In this document: positions 26,300 through 40,348 of the stretch, piece by piece
Layout: the number at the start of each line of letters is the position of its first letter
Numbering within the stretch: the stretch's first letter is position 1
Assembly (NCBI RefSeq): GCF_910589235.1
Contig: NC_060966.1
Location: 6,176,320-6,240,319 of the forward strand
DNA: 64,000 nt
DNA from: Vespa crabro
Lineage: Eukaryota; Arthropoda; Insecta; Hymenoptera; Vespidae
Direction: 5' to 3'
Program-made: the position numbers and the translations under genes
Notes under the pieces: model-generated
Told to the model about the DNA's origin: nothing
Database searches by the model: none
What the model saw: the letters and a program-made list of their open reading frames with translations, nothing else

Positions 26300-28510
26300 A
26301 TATCTTCGAAAATTCTCGTCATTATTACGTGCAATTGGACGCATGATAATTTACGATATACAAAGAAAAATTAGAAATCATAGAAATTGTTAAAAAGAAA
26401 AGAAAATCTAAATGAAACTTCGACACGTCGTTATTTTCCTTTTTTCTTTCGTTTTTTATACCATTTCTGTGAACGTTCTTGTTCACATATGGCGTAGGAA
26501 TATCGCCAAGGGTTCTTCTAACTTCTTCTTCTTGACTACGATCTTTGGAATGGTGAGAGAAGCGTTGAGTTCGAGGGCTTTTTCTGCCGTCAACGCGATC
26601 ATTATGATTCGAGACCTTCCATGTGAGCGAGTGAAAGAGTTCAACGAGTGGCCACTCGTCAATCTACGTTCCAAACGTTTTGCGTACGTTTCTAATACTT
26701 ACGCATATATATGCCTATACGCGTGTATGTTACAACCTACGTATCCAGATTATCAGAGCGAAGTTAAAATTAAAACTGAAACTTCCTCGACTTAAAGGAA
26801 AATTCTTTTTTCGACGAATTTCTGAAATAATCAAGAAATTTACAAACCATACGCTATGATGTTCTTGGAAGTGTTTCAAGATCTACATTTCTCGAAAAAT
26901 AATTACACTTTTTCCTTTATATAACTACTCGTCTTTTATGCTTTCCTTTGAGAGGAAAAAGAAAAAGAACAACTAAACGCAATACGCTTGATTCAACGAC
27001 ACATGTTTCTTGTTTTATCCGCCTATACATGTGTGTGATGTACGTATGTACAAATTATCAGTTACTTTGTTCGGGAAGAAAGAAGCAAATTATTGGCCAT
27101 ATCGTCGAGTTAAAAATAATGACAGACGTTTCGACCATTTTCAGTTATTTTATGATTATATTATGCAAGTTGTGCATCAAAGAAAAAATTAAAAAATAAA
27201 AAAACTAGTTGCGCGATCAGCAAAAATGATTATATAATGTATGTAATAATTCTATATTGTTGCAGATAAAGGGCTAACCCTTTCGTAGATACAAACGTTC
27301 ACCCGATATCTTCTTATCTCAATGTAAATCGTAAACACGACACACACCTTCGAGCTTTACTCGCATGTCTGGCTTCTGCTTCGTGCGTAAACGTCTACCG
27401 TCCTGTGTAATCTATAGCTATTGTATTACGTCCTTACATATGTACTCTATACCTGTTACATTCATACGCATATCCATTGTATAGATATATAAAAATTACT
27501 CGAAGGCTTTCGATTTTACTAGATAAAAGTATAGTTTTCAATTATAACACAAATAATGTTACATTCTTTTTCTTTTTTTTTTTTTTCCTTTTTTTTCTCT
27601 TTTTTTTCTCTTTTTTTTTTTTTTATAACAAATTCTTTCAATCAACAGTTCATTTTTACAATCCGACAAATGTTTAATTTATGCTTGTCAGCTTAACCGT
27701 TAAGTTTCTAATACTCTGAAACGTTTAAATGAGCTTCTGTTCTTAAAATAACACATCTATGTATATGATTTTATATATATACATACATATATGTATGTAT
27801 ATACCATATGCACACCCGCAGTATATGAGGAACATAAAACGAAAGATACAAAAAGACGAAACTAAAACGGGGCCAGCCGGTATAGGCAGACGTATGCGAC
27901 AAAGACGAGTGAGGCGAATTTCGAAGAGGAAAAGGGTGTAGCTCAGCGAAGATAACGAACACCCACGTGGCACCCTTTTATACGGTCATTAAGCTTGCCT
28001 AATGCGAACGGAACGGTCTACGAACGATTATACTCGATTGCTTCTCGTGTGTCTCTTCTTCTGCGTCTCGCAAGCTAATACGTGTTAACGTTTGTATACA
28101 TGCCACGCTTCTTCGTAAATGGACGGTGAATTTCTTCCAATGACGATACTGTTTACTTTAATTTGTAAACAAAGATTTCTTCTTATTGTTACCACCAAGG
28201 AGACGTATATGTCGACCTGACTGTTGCTTAATACTATCGATTATGAAATCTGAAAGTAACAAAATATTTCAATTACTTTGTTTAATACGCACATTCAATT
28301 ACATCTACGATAAATATTTATAATAAATGAAATCATGGAATTTCTTTAATATAGACAATCGATATAATTGACGAATCGAGTGAGAATACGTAAGCTATGG
28401 TCGAAGCGCGAAAATGCAACGAGTTCAATGAACTCGAGCTTCTCTTGCTACATGCTCGTAAGCACGCATGTAAAGCGTTGTAAAAATATACGTCGGACTT
28501 GTCTTTGTGC

Positions 28511-28571
<61 letters not shown>

Positions 28572-30093
28572 TATATATATGTAGAACAGATGTATTTATA
28601 TTTATATACGCATACATATGCATGTTTAAAATGTACTCACACGTGCGTAGGTGTAACGGAGGAGGCCAGGCAAATGCTTAGAATAGTCTCTGCGTAGAGA
28701 GAGGGTTTCACACCGGAAGCTCGTCGACCAATAATACAAGTCCTTCCGTTTCTATTTTTTACGATTAGCTGCAAGTTTCTTTTTTTTTCTTTTATCTTCT
28801 TTTTTAATCTGTTGTGGATAATCTTCATAATTATACTTATCAGAACATCATGATATATATTCTGATTTATATTCTTTGAATAATCCCATTTGGATGATTC
28901 AAATATCTTATTACAATGATAACGTGATGATTAGTCGAACACGAAGAAAAGTTTGTTTATGGTTATTATCAAGTCCTATTAAGACGTCTATTTTACTGGA
29001 AGGCATTCTTAGATAGTTCTTGGTAGAGTATCTGTAAAAAAAAAAGAGAGAATACTTAGTTATCATCTTCATAGTTATCGCTTTCTCCGATAGTGAAATT
29101 TGTTCACGAAAATAGCCGAGACTTTTTCCATGAAATTGACAATTGATTTTTATATTTCAATATTAGACAAGATATATATATATATGTAGATTCACACTCG
29201 ATATTAAGTATTGGTTACATCGTACATACATTGAAGATTGTTTACGTTTTTGAATCATACGTACATTGAAAAAATGTACTCATAATATTCGATGAATATT
29301 CATGAGATTAAATGATTGATTATGCAAAAAAAACAAATAAGAAACGTTTACAAGAGGAGTAACAAACTTTTTAAAAAACATTCGTTTGTATAAAATATAT
29401 GTGTAATACGTCCTTGCATTTGCGTAAGTATCCTCGACAATCGTACACATTACGCAAAGAACATAATTGCTTAGTAAGTCATGCTCACTTGAAGCAACAA
29501 AAGCAACTTTATTTCGTAAAATAAATTTGCCTTCTTATCTCGAATGTTTACAAAGTTAAAAACAGTTGATATATTTATGATTCAAAAATTCAATTCGAAG
29601 TCCAAATTATTGAATATTAACAATTGAATACATAAAAGATTGTCTGATCTATATTATAAATATGTATATTACTTTTTTTTAACGAAGAAACTTCATAGTT
29701 AAACAAACTTCATTAAGAAGTAAAATTTTATTAATATGACCTCTAAATTAATCGAGAAATTTTATTTGTATGCTTTAATAAAATTTAATACCAATTCAAG
29801 GAAGTTTCATTGAAAGTGATAAGATTTATACAGATTTCTTAGAGTTGAACATCTTTTCCTGAAAGTCGTATCAGTTAATACCTTAATACTGCTTAGAGCT
29901 GCCACAATTTTTTTCTTTTGTTCTAATTCTCAAAATTAGAAAGATCGTATTAAAAGAAATTAACAAGGAAAACGGAGACGTATTCTTAAAATATTCGATC
30001 GACATGAAAATATCACATATTCGGATCTGCTTCATAAATGAATAAGTTAATGATCACTTTTCCCTGATTTAATCTTTTTTGAAAATTATTCGA

Positions 30094-30136
<43 letters not shown>

Positions 30137-31508
30137 TTCTTTTTGTTTTTTTCCGTACCTACACGGTTTCGTGCTCGCATCATTATACTGTTCACTGGCC
30201 TGAAAATCCTTGTGGCGTATCGACGAGCTCAGGACACCGTCACCGATCGTGCCTTTTGAAGAATACTTTCGAGAGACTAACCGAACCCCCCTTCTGGTGG
30301 TTCGACCTATGTTTTGTATATCGTTCACGCGTTTAAACTAATTAATTATCTCGCCACTTTCGCGTTACTTTCAAAGCCATGACAAAAATTCTAATTTGGT
30401 AATTCGGTCGAATATTATTACATGCACACACATACACACTTAATGTATACCAAAGAGTATCGTGGTCATTTAGAAATTACCTCGATGACTTTGTTAATTA
30501 AATAAAGCGACAAAGAGTATAAAGTTAATAAAGAAAGAAGAGTATACGTTTTAATATGTAGGTATCACCTTTATAGATCCTTTCCATTGTCCGAACGAAA
30601 TTTCATTTCTTTTCTATTTGAAAGATTAATAAAATAATATTGGAACGAATTGATATGCAAGTCATTGTTGGTTACGTAGAAATCGAATAAGAAAAAGAAA
30701 TGAAATAAAGAAAATAATAAGTTTCTTCTTCTTTTTCTTCTTCTTCTTCTACTTGAGTGAACAGTCGTCCTTAGTACTGTAAATCGGAGCGATTTCTCCA
30801 GGGGTCATACTAAAGCGGTATCGCGGAAGGGAAAGCGGACATAACGTTACTTCCCTTTGCCGTTAGTATTTCGACAGTGTATATACGTTAAAAATTTTCA
30901 TTGCAAAATCTAAAGATATAATTATTACAAAATGATATATTAAGTCAAGACATTAATATTACATTTTCATTAGATAAAAAAACAATGTTTCAAATCACTA
31001 ATAATGAAGAAAAAAAAGAAGAAAAGGAAGATTTCAGTGCGATTTTATTAAAGTATCCTATCGAGTAAGCTCGAAAGATCATTGAGCTTAGTTTAAAGAG
31101 TGAAAATGATTATTATGAAGGGTATTCTTGTCGGTTCCCCCCTTGAACGAGAACGCAATTGTACTTCATCGTCGCATTGTCGTTTAAATGGCTCTTCGTA
31201 TGCACAGGAGCGATCGTGTTCGTCAACGTCAACGTATTGCAACGCGTTCGTCGTGCCTTTTATAACAAAATGAACGTGAGACACGTGCGTTTCGTTCTAA
31301 TAATAGCCTACGTATATGCATATGCGTGAAACAAAGGGATAGATAAGGATTTACACGAGTTTTGTCTCAAAAAAAAAAAAAAAATAAATAAAAAACTATT
31401 TTCGCGTTCTATCGATCGTTCAGTCATCATATTTTCTAACAGATTCCTCGAACTTGTGAGATCTTTTAAAAGGACATCTCTTAAATAGAAAAAGATGAAA
31501 CGGTCAGG

Positions 31509-31546
<38 letters not shown>

Positions 31547-34236
31547 ACACCATTGATTATACGCAATCCTTTGTTTCGTTTCTTTTACTTGGTCGAAGCT
31601 TATGCGAGAACTGAACACGTAGAAGAGAGATTACATATCTTTTTTTGACGTCGCTTATTTCTTCTTTCTTGTTTCTCTTTCTCTCTCTCTCCATCTTCTC
31701 TCCAACCATTTTCCATGATCAAGCTTGGCGCCAGACGTAAGATTCTTGAGTGGCTCGTGTGACAAACGCAACAGGATTGAACCCTCGAGCTATGTATATA
31801 ACCTTTTACTGTCTGCCTCTCTCTCTCTCTCTCTCTCTCTTTCTATTTACGTTTCAATGTTTTGAAATACGTAGCGATAGAATAATTAGAAATACTATTT
31901 TAGAACATAAACTAATCGTATTATGAAAATTCATCATTTGAATCGATCAATAAAAATCATCATCTGCACTGATCAATCAAAATTTTGATTCTTGTTCTGA
32001 TGTAATAATTATCCGTGTAATATAAAATAAATATTAGAATTACGAATCTCGAAAGAATAAATTTTCGAGGAAACTTGGTACTTCTTTTCTTAGATTTCTT
32101 ACAGTGTTGAAAGAGATACATAACAATTATCTATCATTTTAAGTCGTGAATTATAACTCTTCGCGACATCTGGCAATATAAACGAAATTCCACAAAACGG
32201 GTCGAGCAAGCTCGTGACGTGTCACTTGCTAAGGATACTTAATCTTATGCTAGAAAATGCTAGAAAAAAAAACTGATAGCCGACCGATACATTTATACAT
32301 TTATACTATAATACACACACACATATGTGGATATGCGTATGTGTATGTGTATACTAGATATATAATAATCTGAAAAAGTCTTTGGATTTATAAAACACCG
32401 CTTAAAGATACGTAGTTACGAATGACGCATATTATTACAAAAACAAAAAAAAAGAGAAAAAAAGGAAAGAAAAATGTTACATTGATTTTTATAAATTTTC
32501 GACTTTTCTTCCGTCATTAAAAAGTACTAACAGTATCCTGGGTCTAGATCGATGGCAGATAAAGATCGAGATTCGTAGAGAATAAAGAACAAAGGTAACA
32601 ATAAGGAGAGAGAGAAAGATAAACAGAAAGAGATCATGAAATATCGGAGTGACGTTTACGATCGGAACTGACTGCATCGTTTCGACTTTGGTCGGTCCCA
32701 CGATCCGTTGTTATCTCTAATTGTGTAATGGTACCTCGGAGAATGTAAGAGAATCGGGTCAGAATGTATGTACGACGTTACTTTCCGGCGCAGGGACTTA
32801 ATTATTCTCGCAATAATTATGCGAAGCTATTGCACCAACACTTACGATATCTTTTTTTTTTTCAAACCATCATCTATCCGTATCGTTAATCGTTCTATAA
32901 ATAAAGAAGAAAAATCGATTTACAAAATCAACAATTGCTGGATGGCATTTTACAAAATTATTTGGATTTACATAGAAATTTGAAAAAAAATTGAATGTGC
33001 AATAGCTTTGTTCTTGTTAATATTTTTATCATAGAAAAAATAAACATTCATGCACTTTCTTCTTCTTGAATTCAGACGATGATGTACAAATTCTTGAATG
33101 AAATTAGACGAACAGGATGTATTTCAGCTTGTGCTTTCGAATGCGATAGAGAAGTTTATGCAATATCTACGTCCTCCTGGTATCTTACTCATTTAACCAA
33201 CGACATAGTATGCCATAATGACTTTAATGTTGCCACGTTAACTGAGGCAAATAAGCTTTCCTTTCCTTTTCCGCTTGACTCTTTCGAGAGACTTTCCAAC
33301 TTGATCGAGTCAAATCGATGATCGGAACTAACGAGATTTTCTACACCTATCAAACGAATCTGTAAAGAAGAATATACATGTATTAATAAAGAAGAAATAT
33401 TTAACAATTTGATAAGAATGAAACATATTTCCTTGTTTCCTTCTTTCTAAAATCACCATGGTGAAAGATTTTTGTTTATAGAAAGCGCAAAGGAAAGTCG
33501 AACCAAGCTGAACTGTGTGACAAGCCCTAAGAACGGGTTCTCCCCGATGCTATTTTTACGGGGTGTCGCGTATGATACGGGACAATCGTGAGTCACGTTT
33601 TAAAAACTGGTTCCGTGCTTCGTATGCAGTTACCCGCATTCTTATACCTGCGAGGAGACACCCGACCCATGCGATTTATGCGCGTCGTGCCCTATGTCTC
33701 TTATTGTCTTCTGATTAGAAAATAAGAGAAAAATCGATTACGATTTTTTTACCTATATACAGAAAACTTTATACCCTCATTAGATCAAAACTGAGACTAA
33801 AGTCTCTCTTTTTCTTTTTTTTTTTTTTTTTTTAATAACTTTTTCATATATTATTTCAGCTTAAAAATAAAGTGAAAGTAGTATAGTTATTTTTCTGAAT
33901 GTATTCATGTGCAAAGGATCCAATAAAAGAGAGAATGTAAGGAGTCTTCTTCTTGATGAAGTTACCTGGGAGAGAGACGATACTTTCCAAGGTCGTCCAA
34001 CGATCAACTCTGGTCAAACTCGATCGGTCGATTACCCAGCGGCGCCTACTCCTCCTACTTTACTTCCCCCTCATCACCTCCTTCTCTATACACTTATGGA
34101 ATTTTTATTTCGTTTCTTCGGCGACGACCTACGCTCATCTCGACTTCGTTCAGGATCTCGAGAAACCTTGAAGTAGACACGACTTGTAAATTATATACGA
34201 TATTATCTTCTTCTTCTTATCTTTTCTTCATTTCAT

Positions 34237-34281
<45 letters not shown>

Positions 34282-36547
34282 TCCTTATGATTATTAGTAA
34301 CGAAATGCATGACTCAAATATTATAGAACGCTATCTGTAAATTAAAACAGAAGAAAGTGTTAGATTATCATAATATTTTTGGGATGTTAAATGGGACACC
34401 CTGTACATTTCATCAGTATATACAGATACAATGCATCCCAGACGCATTCAATGGTCAACGACGTTTTCAATTCGCAGACGAAGTAAAAGGGTCGCTGGAC
34501 TCCGAAGAATCGATTCTTTATGCCGTCGACGTTTCTCTCCCAGACACGGGGAAGAATCTTTCGTGCGAATCACGAACTCTGTCTTTCCTTCTATTTTCTT
34601 ATTTTTTTTTCTTGAAAGAACAAAATCCTTAGAGATTTTACAATGATTACAAGGTATAGAGATGTTCATGTCATTTTATTTTTGTTGTTGTTATTAGGTA
34701 TTTCTTCATGAATCTGAAAAAGAAAAAAGATTAAAGAAGATTTTATTCTCAACACTATATAAAATTAAAAAAATATTATACAACTTATAACAAAATGATC
34801 TCGTTGAATTTTATGCATTAGAGAAGATGCAAAATGGCATGATATATGTCTTAGGTAAAAAGAGATAATGCGAGATCTTTCGTGTGTGTGTGTTAATTAT
34901 GATTTGCTTTGCCACGCGATCAAAGATAACGCGAGGAAGTTGAAAAATACGAACGTTGAGAAAATCGCTCAGTGCAGTCGCTGAGGGAGTGAGCATATCG
35001 CCAAGAAATAAGTGAAAAAAAATAAAAGAAAAAAAGAATGAAAAGAGTTTCTGACGGAAATGGATATTTCAAGTTGGTCGAGAATAAGCATCATTCAATT
35101 GTTCTTCGAAGAAGATTAATTAATGAACGATTTTTAAAATTAATCGAAAATTGACGATTTTGTATTTGTGTACAATTCAACAACAAATAATATTCTATGA
35201 ACAATTATTTTATAGCAGATTTCTTTACTCAATTCCTGTGACTATCAATAGGAAATCTCTTCCTTCATTATTTCTAATCATCCATTCGCTAATAGTCCAC
35301 ATAGTTTCTAATCTTTCCCTCAATCGACTTACGATTAAAGTCACGTTTAATGCGTCTTTTATTACTAGAAAAACTAATGACCACAATTCGACTATATGCT
35401 TTCGTTAAGTTTTTCTAATCATATCTATATCATTAAGATCATTTTTACGAGATTTAGCGTAAAGGTTAAAACATAAAAAGATCGTAAATTGATTGTGAAT
35501 CCTACATTCGTGTCTACACGAGCATATTCTAATACTAATTATGTGAGTAACATTGACATTGCTGCACCATTTCCGGTCAGATAGTATTCAATGAGAAAAA
35601 TAGAAAGGAGAGAGAGAAGATACGTAGGCGTATCATTAAAAATCTTTAAATCTTTTTTAGTAATATATATTTTATACTTAAAACAAAAAACATTTTCTAT
35701 ATCAACGAGTGATAATGAATAATTATTTATTATCAAATTGTTAGGTAAGAAATTGCGATTATTTACAATGTTCGTAAGCAATCGTTATATATTATACTTT
35801 AATTACACTTTTTACTGATAAACTCTTGATGTTACAATCAAAAATATTCTCTCCTCTCTCTTTTAAAAATTATGATTGAACTATATTCGCTAATGAACTA
35901 TATTCGCATAATTAAAATCATGCATAAATTAATCCAAAGGACACTCTCGCCAATGGAACTTCCTTAAAAGTATATAGAACGAGGTCGTTGCGAATACCGA
36001 ATATGTGAAAAGAAGGTATTCCCCGAGGACGTTCATTTTCTGCTCACTTTTTTCTCTAACATTTTTTTATCTTTTTTATAAAATAAAAAAAAAAAAAGAA
36101 CAGGATATGATTCGTTTTAGTTCTGTCACTTAATCTGCATAACTTATTTTTATATAATTATATCTTGTAATTGATCATATGATGCAAGAAGGAACCTAGT
36201 TAGTTTATCGCTCGAATTGCTCCAAGGTAAAAAAAGCGCAGGATTTTTCAAATCGTTCATTTCCTTGCTATCATTCCTAGCTATCATTATTCTTTATTAA
36301 TTCATTATTCCAATTGTAAATGAAAATGGTTAATATTGCAATCACATTAACTCATCGTATACGTAACAATAAAGATCGTGTCGTTGTCCGAATGATTCGT
36401 AATAATTTACCAAATGGAATGTTCATAATCGCGAGAATGGATTCCAGTATTCGTCCTTGACAAGTATCGACTAATCTTTGTATTTGCAAGGGAAATTCGT
36501 TGCGGCATGTAATTTCCATTAGCACAGAGACAAAGACGTTGCAGACA

Positions 36548-36590
<43 letters not shown>

Positions 36591-38103
36591 TTCTCGATAG
36601 CTCAAGGTTGTGTATACGTGTCAAAATTCCTTCTTATTCTTATTCAATTTCCCTGTTAGATTCTAAAGTGAATATAAAACATTACAATTTGTCTATAAAA
36701 AATAAAACCAAAGAGGTTGGTCAATTTCTAAAAAAAAAATCTCTGAAACTATGTAAAAATAATTATTTAAATATTATTCAATAAATTTGTATCTCGTGTT
36801 AATAATTATCGGATTACCACACTGTATGTAATATTTAATATGTTGCACATAAAAGATCGACGTGCTAACGTCATCATATTCAAAACAATTCTTTATTACT
36901 TCCTTCGACTATTAACGGTCAACAATTTTAATCGTGAATCATGTTGGAAAAATTATTATAATTGCCGATAAAAGACCATGCTAAACACGTTATTCACTTG
37001 TACGTTGTACGCATTCTTCGATGTACTCGTTAACGCATTCTCTTTTTTTTTTTTTTTATGTAAAAGAAAAAAATAATTCAGAAAAAAATTTACCTTCTCG
37101 CTTGATCCAACGTTCGCGTATTTTTATCCTGAAATAAGATGTTGACGGTTGTACGATATATACGTAATGATAAGAAAAAAGACATTGGCTTCGTATATTT
37201 TATTCCCGACATCTCGAGCTCTACTATCATGGTGATCCGTTGCAACGCCAATCATTGCCTTATCCGGTCGATCGTTTGCCCTGCTTACTAGCTCGTTGTA
37301 TGCCGATATAATATATAATATATTACGTTACTTAAAAAAATTAATAACCTGTAACATAATTAAAACATTATGAAATTCAATTTTTATAAATAATAAATTA
37401 AGCGAACTAGACTTTTTATTAAAAATCAATTGAATTTAATATGTACCAAGTGCAACGATGCGAGTACGTATACAAGCACGCATGCGATTATTCTTCATTG
37501 ATGTGATTCATCGATGAAGAATATCCGATGTTATTAATTCATTCTTAACATACGAATTAATAATACCGAATTGATCGCACTGGTATAGGCACGCGAACGG
37601 AATAAGAATTGAAAATTAACCCTGTCTAATCTATCAATTAGATCTCTTCGAGCTGATTCCAACTTTATATTCTATACGTTATATCGTCTTTACTTCGATG
37701 ACTGATTTTTCTTTGTACATTTCATTCAATCGTTAACATGTACATCTATTCTTCATTCGATTGTTGTTAATCTTTTACAGATCACGAATACTATAGTTAT
37801 TCTGGAATCATGTCAAACGCGAGATCATCAGTCGACTACAGTTTACCATATTTATCCTTTGCTCCTGAAGAAGAGCTGCTTGTCAGAGAACGCCGAATGA
37901 CTAACGATAAAGACACGATAAACTCTGATAGGGAGCCCCAGGGTGAACAGGCTGGAGACAAGATACATCAACAACAACAGCAGCAGCAACAGCAACAACA
38001 ATCAATACAACAACAGCAGCAAGGATTGGAGCAAACTTCTATAAATCATCAGATAATTCAACAACCATCGACGCTTCAGCAAAATCTAAAGCACCAACAG
38101 GAA

Positions 38104-38146
<43 letters not shown>

Positions 38147-38329
38147 AAAAGCCTGTAAATGCTACATCCAACTCACAATCAGATGATGTTTCTTATTCGA
38201 CGATTAGTGGAGCATCAGAAAATCACGATGCAGCTTCCAGCACTAAACCAAGCGTTGAGGTTTCTACGCAAAAGTCTGAAGTAACGTCGAAGAGGAACTC
38301 CGTCTTTGTGTCTCAGCCGATGAATCCGG

Positions 38330-38363
<34 letters not shown>

Positions 38364-40308
38364 TATACATATATGTATATATGCATCTCGGAATCTTCCA
38401 TATTACTTTTTCCTATAAAAAAAAATAATATTCTTAGTTTTGTGTTACATTAGAATTACATTTATTTTATTAGTATCAATTACTAATCCTTACAAGTTTG
38501 TTAATCTTGAAAAATCGCTTTGGTAGATAACTGGAAGTGTTTCACAGCAACCGACAATGTCAGGTGATACTGCCGAGGAACAGGAACTAAATGAAAGTGC
38601 TTCCGGAGGTTACGTTACTGAAACAGTCAACAACCAAAGTAAAAAGAGCGAGGTTTCAGAGCCTACCACTGAGAAGGACAATGGCAATGAAAAGGAACAA
38701 TCTGATACTGACATAGGCGGGATATCCATCACGAAGTTCTCCGACATGAATGCGTTCAATAAATCGCTCGCGCAGAACAACATAACAAAGACCGAAATGG
38801 ATGCGCATCAATATTATAATAGCACGTTCATCGTCAATGAGTCAGTTGCAAAGGGTTATTGGGTTGACATGGACAATCATCCTGATCTTCGTGTTAATCA
38901 TTTGCTCAGCAAAAGTCACCGACGTGCGACAGTAAGAAAATTGTCATTCTTATTTCTAGAACGTAACAATTGATGTTAACAAATAATATTTATATGGAAC
39001 TTATTAATTTTGTTTAGACCGTCAAATTGAAATTCGACTTTCCATTTTACGGTCACAAGGTCCGTAATATTACCATCGCAACGGGTGGATTTTTATATAC
39101 GGGAGAGTACGTACATAGTTGGCTAGCCGCCACTCAATACATTGCACCACTTATGGCCAATTTCGACACGAGACTTTCCAACGAGAGTTTTGTTAAGTAT
39201 GCCGATAATGGTGAGTGTGATTCAATCATCGATAATAATAAAATATTTTCATCTTTTTATATTGATCTTCCCTATCATTTTTATATATTTATTGAACATT
39301 TTTCATATTTCTAGGTACGTCATTTACGGTCGAATGGGAAAAGGTTCATCTACAGGAGAAGCACGCCGACAGTTCATTCACTTTCCAGGTAACTCTGCAT
39401 CAGAACGGTGACATCGTCTTCGTGTATTCCGTTATTCCTTTCATAATAGAACAAATAGAAGACACTACACATCCTGTCAAAGTTGGGCTCAGTGATGCCT
39501 ACATCATGGACAGGACGGTGTTCTGTAAGTCCTATTTTTGTTCTTTTCTTTTCTCGAAAACAAAAGCTTTCGTTCCTTCGTCGGCTGCTCTAGACATGTC
39601 GCAGACACTAACTCGAGCGAATAATCTCAATCTCCACCTGGTGTCGTTTAATTTTAACTTAACGCATAAAGACTGGCCGCTCGCCAGTTCTAAAAACGTC
39701 CTACGAGATTATTGGAACCTGGCCCGTCCTCTTTTCTCGTTCCTTTTGTTATTCTTCCTTATTTTCTCCGTTCAGAAACTCTACAAAGCAAATAGAACAT
39801 TTTTTAAACCTATGATCGTAAGCCGAATTTGAAATATAAATTATTATTTATTGTTTCTTTTCACAGTTGTTCGTCGAAAAACAATCTACGAGTATCATCG
39901 CGTCAATTTCAACAGACAAGACATCAAAAATTGGACTGTCATTTATTTGCGTGCATTACCTACTTGCTTGGAAATGGATAATTGCACGGATTGCTTAACA
40001 AAGTTAACAGAGTTTGATTGCAAATGGTGTTCCGAATTGAATCAGTGTAGTACTGGTACATTTAGATCACGACAGGATTGGCTGTTGAAAGGTTGTGACA
40101 TCAGACATATTAAGGAGGTGGACATATGTCCGCCATCTACGACAATTTACAAGGAACAGGAAGAAGGACACGATCACAATGGACACGTTCATACGGAAGA
40201 GGATGCACTCTTGAGTAAATCCGTAGTGAAGAAGAAAAGTCCTGGAAGCAGTCCTCTGGAACATCGTGAGTTTAGAAACGATTAGATCTTATTAATTGAG
40301 AATAGAAA

Positions 40309-40348
<40 letters not shown>

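Larger units (their letters stand above)
23883..37780 (+). other. PLXDC intron 1: contents
   Basis: 13.9 kb bounded by a GTGAGT donor and a TTTTACAG acceptor. I see no credible nested gene. It holds microsatellites (GCGA at 24017-24035, CGAA at 24057-24088, TA at 24262-24287, TG/TA at 25128-25200, TA at 26267-26295, T-rich at 27562-27624, TG/TA at 28509-28580, CT at 30098-30133, TA at 31514-31542, CT at 31811-31841, CT at 34243-34275, CT at 36548-36592). It also has a cluster of inverted CCAAT boxes near 24.8 kb and CpG-rich islands near 31.1-31.3 and 33.5-33.7 kb. The islands may be enhancers or alternative promoters. Confidence 0.6.

Noticed and set aside
33079..33321. 80-codon frame after an acceptor-like TTCAG, possible alternative PLXDC exon
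   Set aside because: No suitable donor in phase and no similarity to PLXDC proteins.
34357..34669. Overlapping frames on both strands near 34.4-34.7 kb in the PLXDC intron
   Set aside because: Moderately complex, but neither strand has splice sites that keep phase with PLXDC nor any recognisable domain; the segment also carries a repeat-family end motif.
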